Shown: positions 34,395 to 47,386, numbered from the stretch's first letter. The stretch is 64,000 nucleotides of DNA from Sabellastarte sp. h YS-2021 (GCA_964017235.1 OZ024936.1:55789028-55853027), one strand, 5' to 3'. Numbers and translations: made by a program. The notes: generated by a model not told the origin, from the sequence alone.

Positions 34395-37300
34395 GTGTGT
34401 GAAAGGTCTTCCAAAAGTAGGTGAATGAGTTATTTGAGAAAAATTGGCTATCTACAATACTATTAAAAGATAATTCACATTTACTCATTTTGAGTAGGTG
34501 AATAATTATCTATGGGTCTGAAACTTCACCAAGTGAAAGCTCTCCCAAAAGTAGGTGAATGAGTTATTTGAGAAAAATTGGCTATCTGCAATACTTTTAG
34601 AGATAATTCGCATTTACTCATTTTGAGTAGGTGAGTAATTAGCTATGGGTCTGAAACTTCACCAAGTGAAAGCTCTCCCACAAGTAGATGAATGAGTATT
34701 TGATAAAAATTGGGTATCCGCAATACTTTTACAGATAATTAGCATTTACTCATTTTGAGTAGGTGAATAAATAGCTATGGGTCTGAAACTTCACAGAGTG
34801 AAAGCTCTCCCAAAAGTAGGTGAATGAGTTATTTGAGAAAAATTGGCTATCTGCAATACTTTTAGAGATAATTCACATTTACTCATTTTGAGTAGGTGAA
34901 TAATTAGCTATGGGTCTGAAACTTCACCAAGTGAAAGCTCTGCCAAAAGTAGGTGAATGAGTTATTTGAGAAAAATTGGCTTTCTGCAATAGTTTTAGAG
35001 ATAATTCGCATTTACTCATTTTGAGTAGGTGAGTAATTAGCTATGGGTCTGAAACTTCACCAAGTGAAAGCTCTCCCAAAAGTAGGTGAATGAGTTATTT
35101 GAGAAAAATTGGCTATCTGCAATACTTTTAGAGATAATTCGCATTTACTCATTTTGAGTAGACGAGTAATTAGCTATGGGTCTGAAACTTCACCAAGTGA
35201 AAGCTCTCCCAAAAGTAGGTGAATGATTAATTTGAGAAAAATTGGCTATCTGCAATACTTTTAGAGATAATTCGCATTTACTCATTTTGAGTAGGTGAGT
35301 AATTAGCTATGGGTCTGAAACTTCACCAAGTGAAAGCTCTCCCAAAAGTAGGTGAATGAGTTATTTGGGAAAAATTGGCTATCTGCAATACTTTTACAGA
35401 TAATTCGCATTTACTCATTTTGAGTAGGTGAGTAATTAGCTATGGGTCTGAAACTTCACAGAGTGAAAGCTCTCCCAAAAGTAGGTGAATGAGTTATTTG
35501 AGAAAAATTGGCTATCTGCAATACTTTTAGAGATAATTCGCATTTACTCATTTGGAGTAGGTGAGTAATTAGCTATGGGTCTGAAACTTCACGAAGTGAA
35601 AGCTCTCCCAAAAGTAGGTGAATGAGTTATTTGAGAAAAATTGGCTATCTGCAATACTTTTAGAGATAATTCACATTTACTCATTTTGAGTAGGTGAATA
35701 ATTAGCTATGGGTCTGAAACTTCACCAAGTGAAAGCTCTGCCAAAAGTAGGTGAATGAGTTATTTGACAAAAATTGGCTATCTGCAATACTTTTAGAGAT
35801 AATTCGCATTTACTCATTTTGAGTAGGTGAGTAATTAGCTATGGGTCTGAAACTTCAAGTGAAAGCTCTCCCAAAAGTAGGTGAATGAGTTATTTGAGAA
35901 AAATTGGCTATCTGCAATACTTTTAGAGATAATTCGCATTTACTCATTTTGAGTAGACGAGTAATTAGCTATGGGTCTGAAACTTCACCAAGTGAAAGCT
36001 CTCCCAAAAGTACGTGAATGATTAATTTGAGAAAAATTGGCTATCTGCAATACTTTTAGAGATAATTCGCATTTACTCATTTTGAGTAGGTGAGTAATTA
36101 GCTATGGGTCTGAAACTTCACCAAGTGAAAGCTCTCCCAAAAGTAGGTGAATGATTAATTTGACAAAAATTGGCTATCTGCAATACTTTATGAGATAATT
36201 CGCATTTACTCATTTTGAGTAGGTGAGTAATTAGCTATGGGTCTGAAACTTCACCAAGTGAAAGCTCTCCCAAAAGTAGGTGAATGAGTTATTTGAGAAA
36301 AATTGGCTATCTGCAATACTTTTAGAGATAATTCGCATTTACTCATTTTGAGTAGGTGAGTAATTAGCTATGGGTCTGAAACTTCACAGAGTGAAAGCTC
36401 TCCCAAAAGTAGGTGAATGAGTTATTTGAGAAAAATTGGCTATCTGCAATACTTTTAGAGATAATTCGCATTTACTCATTTTGAGTAGGTGAGTAATTAG
36501 CTATGGGTCTGAAACTTCACCAAGTGAAAGCTCTCCCAAAAGTAGGTGAATGTTTAATTTGACAAAAATTGGCTATCTGCAATATTTTTAGAGATAATTC
36601 GCATTTACTCATTTTGAGTAGGTGAGTAATTAGCTATGGGTCTGAAACTTCACCAAGTGAAAGCTCTCCCAAAAGTAGGTGAATGAGTTATTTGAGAAAA
36701 ATTGGCTATCTGCAATACTTTTAGAGATAATTCGCATTTACTCATTTTGAGTAGGTGAGTAATTAGCTATGGGTCTGAAACTTCACCAAGTCAAAGCTCT
36801 CCCAAAAGTAGGTGAATGAGTTATTTGAGAAAAATTGGCTATCTGCAATACTTTTAGAGATAATTCGCATTTACTCATTTTGAGTAGACGAGTAATTAGC
36901 TATGGGTCTGAAACTTCAAGTGAAAGCTCTCCCAAAAGTAGGTGAATGATTAATTTGAGAAAAATTGGCTATCTGCAATACTTTTAGAGATAATTCGCAT
37001 TTACTCATTTGGAGTAGGTGAGTAATTAGCTATGGGTCTGAAACTTCACCAAGTGAAAGCTCTCCCAAAAGTAGGTGAATAAGTTATTTGAGAAAAATTG
37101 GCTATCTGCAATACTTTTAGAGATAATTCGCATTTACTCATTTTGAGTAGGTGAGTAATTAGCTATGGGTCTGAAACTTCACAGAGTGAAAGCTCTCCCA
37201 AAAGTAGGTGAATGAGTTATTTGAGAAAAATTGGCTATCTGCAATACTTTTAGAGATAATTCGCATTTACTCATTTTGAGTAGGTGAGTAATTAGCTATG

Positions 37301-37985
37301 GGTCTGAAACTTCACCAAGTGAAAGCTCTCCCAAAAGTAGGTGAATGAGTTATTTGAGAAAAATTGGCTATCTGCAATACTTTTAGAGATAATTCGCATT
37401 TACTCATTTTGAGTAGGTGAGTAATTAGCTATGGGTCTGAAACTTCACCAAGTGAAAGCTCTCCCAAAAGTAGGTGAATGAGTTATTTGAGAAAAATTGG
37501 CTATCTGCAATACTTTTAGAGATAATTCGCATTTACTCATTTTGAGTAGGTGAGTAATTAGCTATGGGTCTGAAACTTCACCATGTGAAAGCTCTCCCAC
37601 AAGTAGATGAATGAGTTATTTGATAAAAATTGGGTATCCGCAATACTTTGACAGATAATTAGCATTTACTCATTTTGAGTAGGTAAATAATTAGCTATGG
37701 GTCTGAAACTTCACCATGTGAAAGCTCTCCCAAAAGTAGGTGAATGAGTTATTTGAGAAAAATTGGCTATCTGCAATACTTTTAGAGATAATTCGCATTT
37801 ACTCATTTTGAGTAGGTGAGTAATTGGCTATGGGTCTGAAACTTCACCATGTGAAAGCTCTTCCAAAAGTAGGTGAATGAGTTATTTGAGAAAAATTGGC
37901 CATCTGCAATACTTTTAGAGGTAATTCGCATTTACTCTTTTTGAGTAGGTGAGTAATTAGCTATGGGTCTGAAACTTTACCAAGT
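34395..37985. repeat. 133-bp satellite array, about 27 units
   Basis: Near-perfect 133-bp periodicity. Variants such as TTCACAGAGTG, GAGTAGACGAG and GATTAATTTGA recur at multi-unit spacing, which indicates block duplication. Confidence 0.95.
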
Positions 37986-37999
37986 GAAAGCTCTTTGGG

Positions 38000-38930
38000 A
38001 TAGCTGCTCTGCAGAGATACCCTGAAGATAAAAAATTTCGTCGAAATCGCTCTATGTAGCACGGTTTTCGAAATATTAGCTTTTTTGTGTTTTGCAATTT
38101 TTGCGCAAAAATTCGAAAATTCAAAATGGCCGCCATTTTTGGCAAGATAAAATTTTTTTGAAAATTGGCATGGCTACTCTGCAGATACCCTGTGGGTCAA
38201 AAATTTCGTCGAAATCGCTCTATCTAGCATGGTTTTCGAGATATAAGCATTTTTGTGTTTTGCAATTTTGCGAAAAATTCGAAAATTCAAAATGGCCGCC
38301 ATTTTTTGCGAGAAATTTTTTGTTTGAAAATTGGCATGGCTACTCTGCAGAGATACCCTGTGGGTCAAAAATTTCGTCGAAATCGCTCTATCTAGCAGGG
38401 TTTTTGAGATATAAGCATTTTTATGTTTTGCAATTTTTGCGAAAAATTCGAAAATTCAAAATGGCCGCCATTTTTGGCGAGATAAAATTTTTTTGAAAAT
38501 TGGCATGGCTACTCTGCAGATATACCCTGTGGGACAAAAATTTCGTCGAAATCGCTCTATCTAGCAGGGTTTTCGAGATATAAGCATTTTTATGTTTTGC
38601 AATTTTTGCGAAAAATTCGAAAATTCAAAATGGCCGCCATTTTTGGCGAGAAATTTTTTTCAAAATTGCGATAACTACTCTGCAGAGATACCCTGTGGGT
38701 CAAAAATTTCGTCGAAATCGCTCTATCTAGCACGGTTTTCGAGATATAAGCATTTTTGTGTTTTGCAATTTTTGCGAAAATTTCGAAAATTCAAAATGGC
38801 CGCCATTTTGGGCGAGATAAAATTTTTTTGAAAACTGGGAAAACTACTCCGCAGAGATACCCTGCGGGTCAAAAATTTCGTCGAAATCGCTCTATCTAGC
38901 ACGGTTTTCGAGATATAAGCATTTTTGTGT
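38000..38930. repeat. 167-bp family satellite units (about 5)
   Basis: Units contain TTCGTCGAAATCGCTCTATC, a GAGATATAAGCATTTTTGTG phrase and the ATGGCCGCCAT palindrome. Counterpart of 12195-12830 in copy 1. Confidence 0.9.
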
Positions 38931-39330
38931 TTTCCTTATTTGGAAAATTTGTAATGATTAATTAATCATTAATTACTCGGCCATTTCTTGACCAATCAAT
39001 GCCAAAATCTAATGATTTCCAGATTTTAATAGAATGAATGTATTTGCCAAGTTTCAGGTGAATTGATAAAATTCCTTTCAAGTTATCATCCGGACAAGCT
39101 TCCCCATCGAAAAAAGACATTTTTGGTCATGTGACCTCTCTGATTGGTCGAAATGTCACTGCAGCATATTCAAAAAAATTCCCCAAGGCTACTGCCTAAA
39201 CCTGCCAAATTTGAAAAGAATCCGCCTAACGGTTACAGAGTTATAAGGAAAACAAAATGCGGAGCCGGCGGAGCCGGCGGAGCCAGAAGCTCTCCCATAC
39301 ACAAACAAGCGTCCCTTGCGGAACGCTTAA

Positions 39331-40010
39331 CTAGTAGAAACCCTACTAGGTGACATTTACAATAACTGGTATTTAAATATTTTTTGCAGATTCTGTCACT
39401 TTTACCTAAACAAAACAAAATGCGGTGTGCTGGTTAGCCTGGTTTACTGTTCACATCACTATTCACCAAATATTCTCACACGCAGTTGACACTTAATGAC
39501 CATAAAATATCAAAAGTCAAACTGTGCATGCAAATTACTTTCGTACACTAGCATTTTTACAATAGTTCTGATGCAAAGCCTCAACTTACTTGTTCCTGGC
39601 GTCAGTTTGTTAAGCACAGCAATCTTCTCAATCTGACACATGGTCCATGCTCTTCTGAATTAATTCCTGCAAAGTAACTATCTCATGTCTCTACAAATTA
39701 CACCCGCATAATATGAGATGTTGAATTTCAATTATCTAAACATCTGTTGTCTGATCATCTTGTTTTATATCCTGTTCAAAAATCATTTATTTTTATGCAC
39801 AATTAATAAGTGCTGGGACAAAATTTGCAAACTATTATCGCTCATTGGCTTATTGCTGAGTGATGACTGGTAAAATTTAAGTACAACGGATAGTTTTTAA
39901 ACTCACTTATGCAGCCTTTTTTCACAATAAAATACTGAGTAGAATAATTCTTTACGAAAATTTGATACTTTTACTAGTGATAGAAATAAGAGCTAGCTGT
40001 AAATGTAAAA
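39331..40010. other. Unassigned interval
   Basis: AT-rich, unique-looking sequence between two repeat elements. No supportable feature. Confidence 0.5.
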
Positions 40011-40610
40011 AAAAGCATCAGAGAAATGCCCGTACCCCACAGCCTGGGGAAATAGTTTTTAACACCATGAAATATAGAAGTAGTGAAATAGAACAAAGAT
40101 CGAGATACTGTCAGAGCACTGTCAGTTATATAAAGAGAAAAGAAAGAGAAAGAAATTGGATGTAAAAATAAAGTATTAAAACAAGACAATTCAATAGCAG
40201 GATGACAGCATTAATCAGTAAAGTAAAAAATATGACAATTATGTCAATATATAGTAGGTGAACAACATATTTAACAAAATACTGTAAATGCAAGTTTTCA
40301 AGTTACAACTTATTTACTCAACAGTGATAACCTCAAAGTAGCTATTACTCAGCTATGCAATGAACTACAGGTCTAACATTTCACTATCTTGTAGCTGCCC
40401 TAAAGTAGGTAAACACAATTTTTAAACAAAATTCACTAAATGCAATAGTTTTCAAGTTACAACTGACTTACTCAACAGTGAGAACCTAAAAGTAGCTATT
40501 GCTCAGCTATGCAATGAGCTACAGGTGTTCAATTTAACTATGTTATAGCGTAAACAAAAGTAGTTGAACTACATATTTTAACAAAGACTCTAAATGCAAT
40601 AGTTTTCAAG
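40011..40610 (+). mobile_element. Left part of a HINE-like element containing 155-bp satellite, split by the gypsy composite
   Basis: 40011-40230 matches the left module at 31430-31660 (including GTACCCCACAGCC). It is followed by about two and a half diverged 155-bp satellite units (40255-40610). The satellite stops in mid-unit at 40610, where gypsy pol begins; the remaining unit sequence resumes at 58361. Confidence 0.7.
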
Positions 40611-43009
40611 TCAAACAAGGATACATTAGAATCAAGTACTGAACCGGATATACATTTGCGCAAAACTGAATTGCTGGAGATGGAAATTCCAGACTTTCTG
40701 AGGGACGTGTACGAGAGAGGTAAAGTGCATCTGGATAACAATCAGTCATTGGAGTTTAAAAGGTGTTTGTACAGTTATAAGGATATTTTCTCCCAGAATG
40801 ATGAGGATATTGGACATACCAGTTTAGTGGAGCACACTATAGACACAGGGGAGGCAGAACCCATTCGTGTTCCACCACGCAGATTGGGACCCGAACAGAG
40901 GAAGGCTGCAGATGAACTGATAAAAGGGTTATTGGATCGCAAGTTGATTGAACCCAGTCAGTCACCTTGGGCTGCCCCTATTGTTATGGTGAAAAAGAAG
41001 GACGGTTCCTTTAGACTGTGTCTGGATTATAGAGTGACAGTTAACCGAGTGAGCAAGTTAGACGGATATCCAATTCCGCGGATAGACTCAAGCTTAGACT
41101 GTTTAGCCAATGCCAAATTCTTTTGTTCAACAGACTTAAGCTCCGGTTATTGGCAAATTCCAATGGCTGCCAGGGACAAAGAGAAGACTGCTTTTTGCCA
41201 CCAAAATGGACCGTCGGGAGGCTTGTACCACTGGAATGTACTTCCTTTTGGATTAAACTCGGCCCCAGCGACTTTTCAGAGAATGATGGATCACATGCTA
41301 TCTGATTTAAGGTATAAATCGTTGTTGATTTATCTAGATGATATCTGCTTGTTTGGGGTTACTTTTGAACAGACTTTAGCTAGACTGTGTGAGTATTTCG
41401 ACAGATTGCGGTCTGCAAATCTCAAGTTGAAGCCAAGCAAATGCGACTTTTTCCAGAAGGAGATCAAATTCTTGGGTCACCGGGTAAGTGAAGTAGGCAT
41501 TAGTACGGACCCCCAGAAGGTTGAGGCAGTCAAAGACTGGCCTACCCCAAAGACAGCTAGGCAAGTAAAAAGCTTCTTGGGGCTCGCATCATATTACAGA
41601 CGTTTCATTAACTCATTCTCCACTCTGGCTAAGCCTCTGACAGAATTAACCTCTTGCAAAAGAAAGTTTAAGTGGACGGAAGACTGCGAAAATTCCTTCC
41701 AGAAGCTCAAGGAGTGTTTAATCAGTGCACCAATTTTAGGCTATCCTCAGGGGGAAGGAGAGTTTATTGTGGATACAGACGCTTCTGATGTTGCGGTCGG
41801 TGGGGTATTATCGCAAGTACAACGACAAGAGGACGGTACTGAACTAGAAAAAGTGATAGCTTATGGTAGTCGTACCCTGAGCCCTCAAGAAGTAAATTAT
41901 TGCGTCACTAGACGTGAGTTGTTGGCAATTGTTCATCATCTGAAGTTGTGGAAATGCTACTTGTTGGGTAGGCATTTTAGGGTGAGAACTGACCACAGCT
42001 CTCTTAAATATTTACACAGGTTCAAAGAACCAGAGGGTCAATTGGCCAGATGGCTAGATTTTCTACAAACTTTTGACTTTGAGATTGTCCATAGGGCAGG
42101 AGTTGCTCATGGCAATGCGGATGGTTTAAGCCGGACAGAAGTATGTAAAAAGAAGAGTTGTTACTGTAGGGACTTGACTGAATTCTCATATGATCCACCA
42201 GTTGTTATAGAGACTAAAGTAGATAAGGTGGACCGTATGGTTCAAGTGGACTTAGACAATGAAGTAGTAGTTAGGACTACTCAGGTTGAGTTTGATTGGT
42301 CACCATTAGAGATGAGTGAAGCCCAGAAAAATGATGCTGAAATTGGTCCAGTTTATCAGGTGGTAAATGTCAATTCTCAGGTTGAGTGGAAAAATGTGTC
42401 TAACACTAGTGTGGGTACAAAACTTTTACTCATGGAGAGAGATAGACTGGTAATTCGGGAAGGGTTACTGTATAGGAAGTGGGAACACAACTTGGGTAAA
42501 GGTTATTGGTATCAGCTAGTTCTACCCTCTCCATACAGGGAGAAAGCGTTAAGGCTACTACATGATAATGTCACCAGTGGGCATTTAGGTGTAAGGAAGA
42601 CATATTTGAAGGTCAGGGCTAGATTTTATTGGCCTTCTATGAGAGAGTTCATTAGAAGATGGGTCGTTACTTGTGATGTTTGTCAACAACGTAAGGGGCC
42701 CACCAAGAAGCCAAAAGGTAAGATGCAGGAGTATTTGGTAGGTACTCCAAATGAAAGAATTGCCATGGATGTTATGGGGCCATTTTCCGTTACGGATAAC
42801 AATAATAGGTGGCTTTTGGTCATTGGTGATTTGTTTACCAGGTACAGTATGGCAATCCCAACCCCGAATTTGACAGCTCCAACTATAGCAGAAGCTGTGG
42901 TTGTTAACTGGGTCTCTTTATTTGGAGTCCCCCTGGAGATACATACTGATAGAGCTGCATATTTTGAGGGAAGTGTGTTCCATGATATGTGCAGGTTGTT
43001 AGGAACACA
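40611..43009 (+). pseudogene. Truncated duplicate of gypsy pol (RT, RNase H, partial integrase)
   Basis: Corresponds base for base to 50825-53223 of the full element, with only one difference seen (ATT at about 42457 against GTT at about 52671, Ile to Val). It begins inside pol between protease and RT and stops inside the integrase core before the third catalytic residue. After the junction it reads a few unrelated codons (QPILVQY) and a stop. The RT box YLDD, RNase H and the integrase HHCC region are present; protease, the integrase end and any promoter are absent. It cannot be a functional gene by itself. It joins an inverted LTR at about 43010. Confidence 0.9.
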
Positions 43010-45183
43010 ACCAATACTAGTCCAATACTAGCACCTTGTAAATGCCTTCCAAAATGGACGCGATGCCCAAGTTCAGTTATTTTCCACCCACGTTAGGAGG
43101 AAGATCACCAGACCTTGTGACCTCAGTTAGAGAAATACCTTCAACCCTTACAATAAAGAATCTCACCAGACGGTGAATGACATTCAAAGTATAGCTCACT
43201 CCAGGGTATGACTCTCAATTACAACTAACAAACAAATAAACCTTTAATTAGATTTATTTCAATATCCAACAAGTGTATATATAATTAAGTATATATTATG
43301 CATATATACATATATTTACAACAACAAAGTTTAAAGTCACAACAGCAAGTCTACGTCAATTATTTTGATATAGGTTCAGCCAATATTGGATGAACAAGTT
43401 TACTGAGTTAAAAGTACAGAAGATGAAATATTAATACCCCAAACATGTATACACAAGTTAAAATATATACGATAAAAATACCCAAAACCCATAAATTACG
43501 CACTAAATAATAATGCAAGTACTATCTACAACATGTGGGCTAAGGTAAAGTACATAAATGATGAGAAAGAAAGAATAAAAATGAGTTTGTACACCCTCCC
43601 AATTTAATATATATATAACGATGTAATATAAAAGAATGTTCTTTAGAACGTTAGGCCATACAAGTTGACTCCTGACTGAATCGGCCAGACGCAGTGGAGT
43701 TGCCTAAACTATGTTAAGTTGGTCCAGTGGTCGCCGGGCAACTTTCAGATACTCTAGATCTGAAGAGTAATAAACATGTTCAGGGCTAGTGGGAAAAGCC
43801 ACACTACCTGGTGTATATATCTATCCTCTAGATTAGAGACCTACTTGTCAATTCCTGACAAGCGAGCAAGCCAACTGTCCTACACCGGATCAGCTGAAAT
43901 TTTGTTGACCTATACCAGCCAACAAAAAGCCTGACCTATACTGGTCAAATACACCGTGTAATTAGTCTGCACCGACTGATACACTAAACCACAAGACTAT
44001 ATAACATACAATGGCCAATTTCAAGTATAAAAAGTTTACTGTAAAAATATTAGCGCTATCTATAACTTGACTCGTACTGGTACTGTTACAATTTACATTT
44101 AAATAAACACACACAAGTCATATTAACCTGACACTCCCCCCCAGAAATATACCAGAGTGTACAAACTGGATTAGACAATAAAACTTTACACAACAGAATA
44201 CATGTACTTCAATCAACCCACAATAATGTAAACATGCATACTCACAGTTTTGGATTATCCATATAATCACAGTTTATCACCGGACGGAATTAAAATTACA
44301 ATAGTATTAATAGAACAATACCGGTAATACTCCTAAAACGCACAACAGAATTGATGAACCGAATCAATTCATTAAAATAACTTTAATATTAAATAACTAA
44401 ACCGAGTACAGAGACCCGAAAGCAACCCTAAAAACTGCTCTAACACTGCGCCAGATATTCTTAATCCGAATACCTAAAAGTGAATATCCTAATTTCACAG
44501 TATTTGATTATAATCCTCAATAAAATCTACAATAATGCCAATAACTATAAGCTAGTTAAAACTACCCATAATACCGTAACTCAATTCTCAACCCACAATT
44601 TAGATACCAATTTCGAATTTAGAGGCACTAAAACTGTGTTCAGCACCCAATTGCCAACACTCAACGTGCTTACCAAAAGAAAGCCAACTGAGAAGTGATG
44701 AGAAAGCACCACCCACCTGTTTATATAGCCCTAACAGGTGCTCACCATAGAGTAATCTGATTGGCTTTTAAGTACCACCCATCTAACATGATTGACAGGT
44801 CAGGGGAATGACCAATTTTGGCTCCAAACCTGGGCCAAGAGCTTTTCCCTCCAAAATGGTGCCTTAAGTATTATAGTGTAACTACCCCAATACTGGGAGT
44901 TAAATACTGAAACAACACCTAAAGAATTCTATATTGATGTGCTATAAGATAAACATGTTACTCACGTAACCATTTAGCTGTAACAGAGTACATAATAAAA
45001 TATGTCAGAAGGTACTCATCTTCATTCAACAACCTGAATCTAACACCAAATGGCCGAAATAACCAGACAATGAGTCTTACTAAAATGCAAAATATCACCT
45101 AAACCTCGGAAACCCTATACTCCGGAGACATACCAAACCCCGGATCGCCGTCATAAAGTAACGCACAGCCGATACTTTACACA
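43010..45183 (-). mobile_element. Inverted, 3'-truncated LTR of a related gypsy subfamily
   Basis: Read on the minus strand this aligns in order with the 45185-47747 LTR. It starts TGTGTAAAGTATC; has a TATATAA box in GGGCTATATAAACAGG (44719-44728 region), a GGTAAGCACG block, GGGAGGGTGTACAAAC, GGCGACCACTGG, TTTTGGGTATTTTT, and near its end GGTCTGGTGATCTTCC / AACGTGGGTGGAAAA. It lacks roughly the last 75 bp. It is clearly diverged from the flanking LTRs, so it is a different subfamily. Its start is separated from the start of the full element's 5' LTR by one base. Confidence 0.8.
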
Positions 45184-45618
45184 GTGTGAAGTACGGACGA
45201 TTGCCGTTCTTCACGTAACAGCTTACGGGGAATTCCGGTGTTTAGTGTCAGCGTTAGGTTTTAGTACTCCCCATATTATGGACTTTGGTACAATGTTCCG
45301 GTTGGAAATGTATTGTATTATCTGAATCTGGTAAAATGTTAAATCTAACCTAAAGTAGGAGGTGGACAGTGTCCTGGCTTCAGGAACGTGATGGGTAATG
45401 GTGTAAGAGTTATCAGGTGAAGCTTTATGTTTGAATTCTGTCTGTAAGTAGTGTTTGTACTGATGTACTTAAGATATCATTTTGGCGCAATTTAGATACC
45501 CAGTGCTTTTGCGCCAAATCTTGTAAGCACCTGTTTCCTGTCAATCTTAATATTCTTTTGTGGGTGGAGCTTACACTTTATCCAATCAAATCCAAGTGTT
45601 TAGAGCAACTGTTAGGGG

Positions 45619-45626
45619 TATATAAA
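45619..45626 (+). promoter_or_regulatory. LTR TATA box
   Basis: TATATAAA in GGGGTATATAAACACTG. The corresponding position in the diverged inverted LTR also has GGCTATATAAACAGG, so it is conserved between subfamilies. Duplicated in the 3' LTR at 56232-56239. Confidence 0.75.
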
Positions 45627-46882
45627 CACTGACACCTCAGATTTTGGGGCTTTTTCTGTTTGGTTGCTCTTTGGTAAGCACGTATTTTAGTGTTTGCAAA
45701 GGGGGTAAAACACGAGTTAGTGCATCTAAATTCCAAATTGGTATTAAATTGTTGGGTTTGGAAAGTGTTTGCTAATATTAGCTGTGGTAGTAAATTAAAT
45801 CATTGGATAGACCTTTTATGGTTTTGAATCCAGTTTTTTTACACTGCTTTGGATATAATTCTTGATTATAAAAATTCTTATCCGGAATTTGAAAGTAATA
45901 TTGTGTGGTTGTGCCGGTGGCCACTTGTATTTTTCGGTTTTGCGTGGGTAAGTAATTATTGTGGATAAATACCCGTAGCCATGAGTATTCTTATCTACTG
46001 TGTTTTGGGTTAGTATATTAAAACTTTTAGTAATATTAACTTTTATAACTTTTCTTGATTTCTTAATATCTAAATTTAACAGTTTGTACATTGTCTGAAG
46101 TGCACGTATTAATATTGTATCGTTTTTACTATCTGACTAGTACGGAAGTTACTAAGTATAGCGTGTAGTACTTGTCAGTAAAGTATTTCTTAGTTGTGTG
46201 GCAGTAACTTACGTTTTTGCCAAATATTACAGTCTTTAGGACTTTAAACAAGGGAGTTTATATTTATAATAGTCCAGTGGCGTACGATACGTATATATTT
46301 GATACTTTGTATTTAGCTGACCGGTATAGAGGTCATTATCAGTCAACCGGACCAGGTTGTCGGTGTCATTGCTTGATCAGATAGATCAGTAGGTTTAGTT
46401 GACCGGGGTAGGTCAGCTGGGTTGACGGCTTAGTCAACAGCTTATACAAAACTAGAAGGTGTCTAGAAAATACATCAGGTGGTATTGTCCTAGTGCACAG
46501 GTCATACTAGCCACTGCGTGTTTAGTCTTATCATACTGATATATTCAGTATTGAAGTTAGTACGGCGACCACTGGCTAACATAACACGATAGTGCAAATT
46601 CGCTCCCCTTTACGATGGCAAGTTAAGTGAGGAGTTGTTAATATTATGCCACAGTATTATACATTTTAGTGCACACTTAGGAGGGTGTACAAACTTTCAT
46701 GTATTATTTCAATTTTCATTCATTTACCTAACCCAAGTGTTGGTAGATGGTATTCACATTTTGGGTATTTTATTCATATATGCGTACAGTACTGTAACTT
46801 AATTTTCTGTGCTCTAATCTACATTGGAATATTTGATTGTGTTTGACCGTCTTCGTTATAATTGCATTTCTAATTTATTGTA

Positions 46883-47170
46883 TCAACTTGTTGGATTACT
46901 CATTTAACTTGTACTTTACCAACTTGTTGGATTACTCATTTAACTTGTACTTTACCAACTTGTTGGATTACTCATTTAACTTGTACTTTACCAACTTGTT
47001 GGATTACTCATTTAACTTGTACTTTACCAACTTGTTGGATTACTCATTTAACTTGTACTTTACCAACTTGTTGGATTACTCATTTAACTTGTACTTTATC
47101 AACTTGTTAATTACTCATTTGACTTGTACTTTATCAACTTGTTGGTTACTCAATTGACTTGTACCTTATC
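46883..47170 (+). repeat. 36-bp tandem repeats in the LTR
   Basis: About six near-perfect copies of a CAACTTGTTGGATTACTC unit plus degenerate copies. The period is 36 bp, a multiple of three, which makes a spurious repetitive ORF. Present identically at 57496-57783. Confidence 0.9.
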
Positions 47171-47380
47171 AACCTGGTGGTTACTTGTTGATTTGTACTT
47201 TATGTACATGGTGGTATGTTGATGAATCGTTAACTTCCAGTCATCGTTAAATTATTGTACTTGTTATTGTTGGACTTTAAAGTAATATATTTGCCTTATG
47301 TTGTTGTTACTGTTGTTGGTTTTTTTAGTCCTTACCTTGTTGTGTATCTAATACATATATATATATACTTGTTGATATTC

Positions 47381-47386
47381 AATAAA
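47381..47386 (+). terminator. LTR polyadenylation signal
   Basis: AATAAA in ATTCAATAAATCGG; the 3' LTR copy is at 57994-57999. Expected to define the R/U5 border shortly downstream. Confidence 0.6.

Larger units (their letters stand above)
33935..39330 (+). mobile_element. HINE/Pearl-like tandem-repeat element, copy 2 (expanded array)
   Basis: Same termini and module order as 10924-13193: AAGCGTCCC at 33947-33955, 167-bp units (to about 34300), a 133-bp array (34395-37985, about 27 units), 167-bp units (38000-38930), a unique right module, and a terminal hairpin at 39307-39328 with one A.C mismatch in the stem. The non-array modules are nearly identical to copy 1, so the size difference (5.4 against 2.3 kb) is almost entirely array copy number. 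Confidence 0.85.

Noticed and set aside
45816..46091. 91-aa minus-strand ORF in the LTR (also 56429-56704)
   Set aside because: Antisense to the LTR R region, AT-rich composition, no domain; its identity in both LTRs only reflects LTR identity.
46883..47110. 36-bp regular repeats as a CRISPR array
   Set aside because: Units are directly abutting with no unique spacers, and this is an animal retrotransposon LTR.
46837..47157. ORF with repeated NLLDYSFNLYFT peptide
   Set aside because: The 36-bp LTR repeat is a multiple of three and so stays open by chance; it is inside an LTR and repeated identically at 57450-57770.
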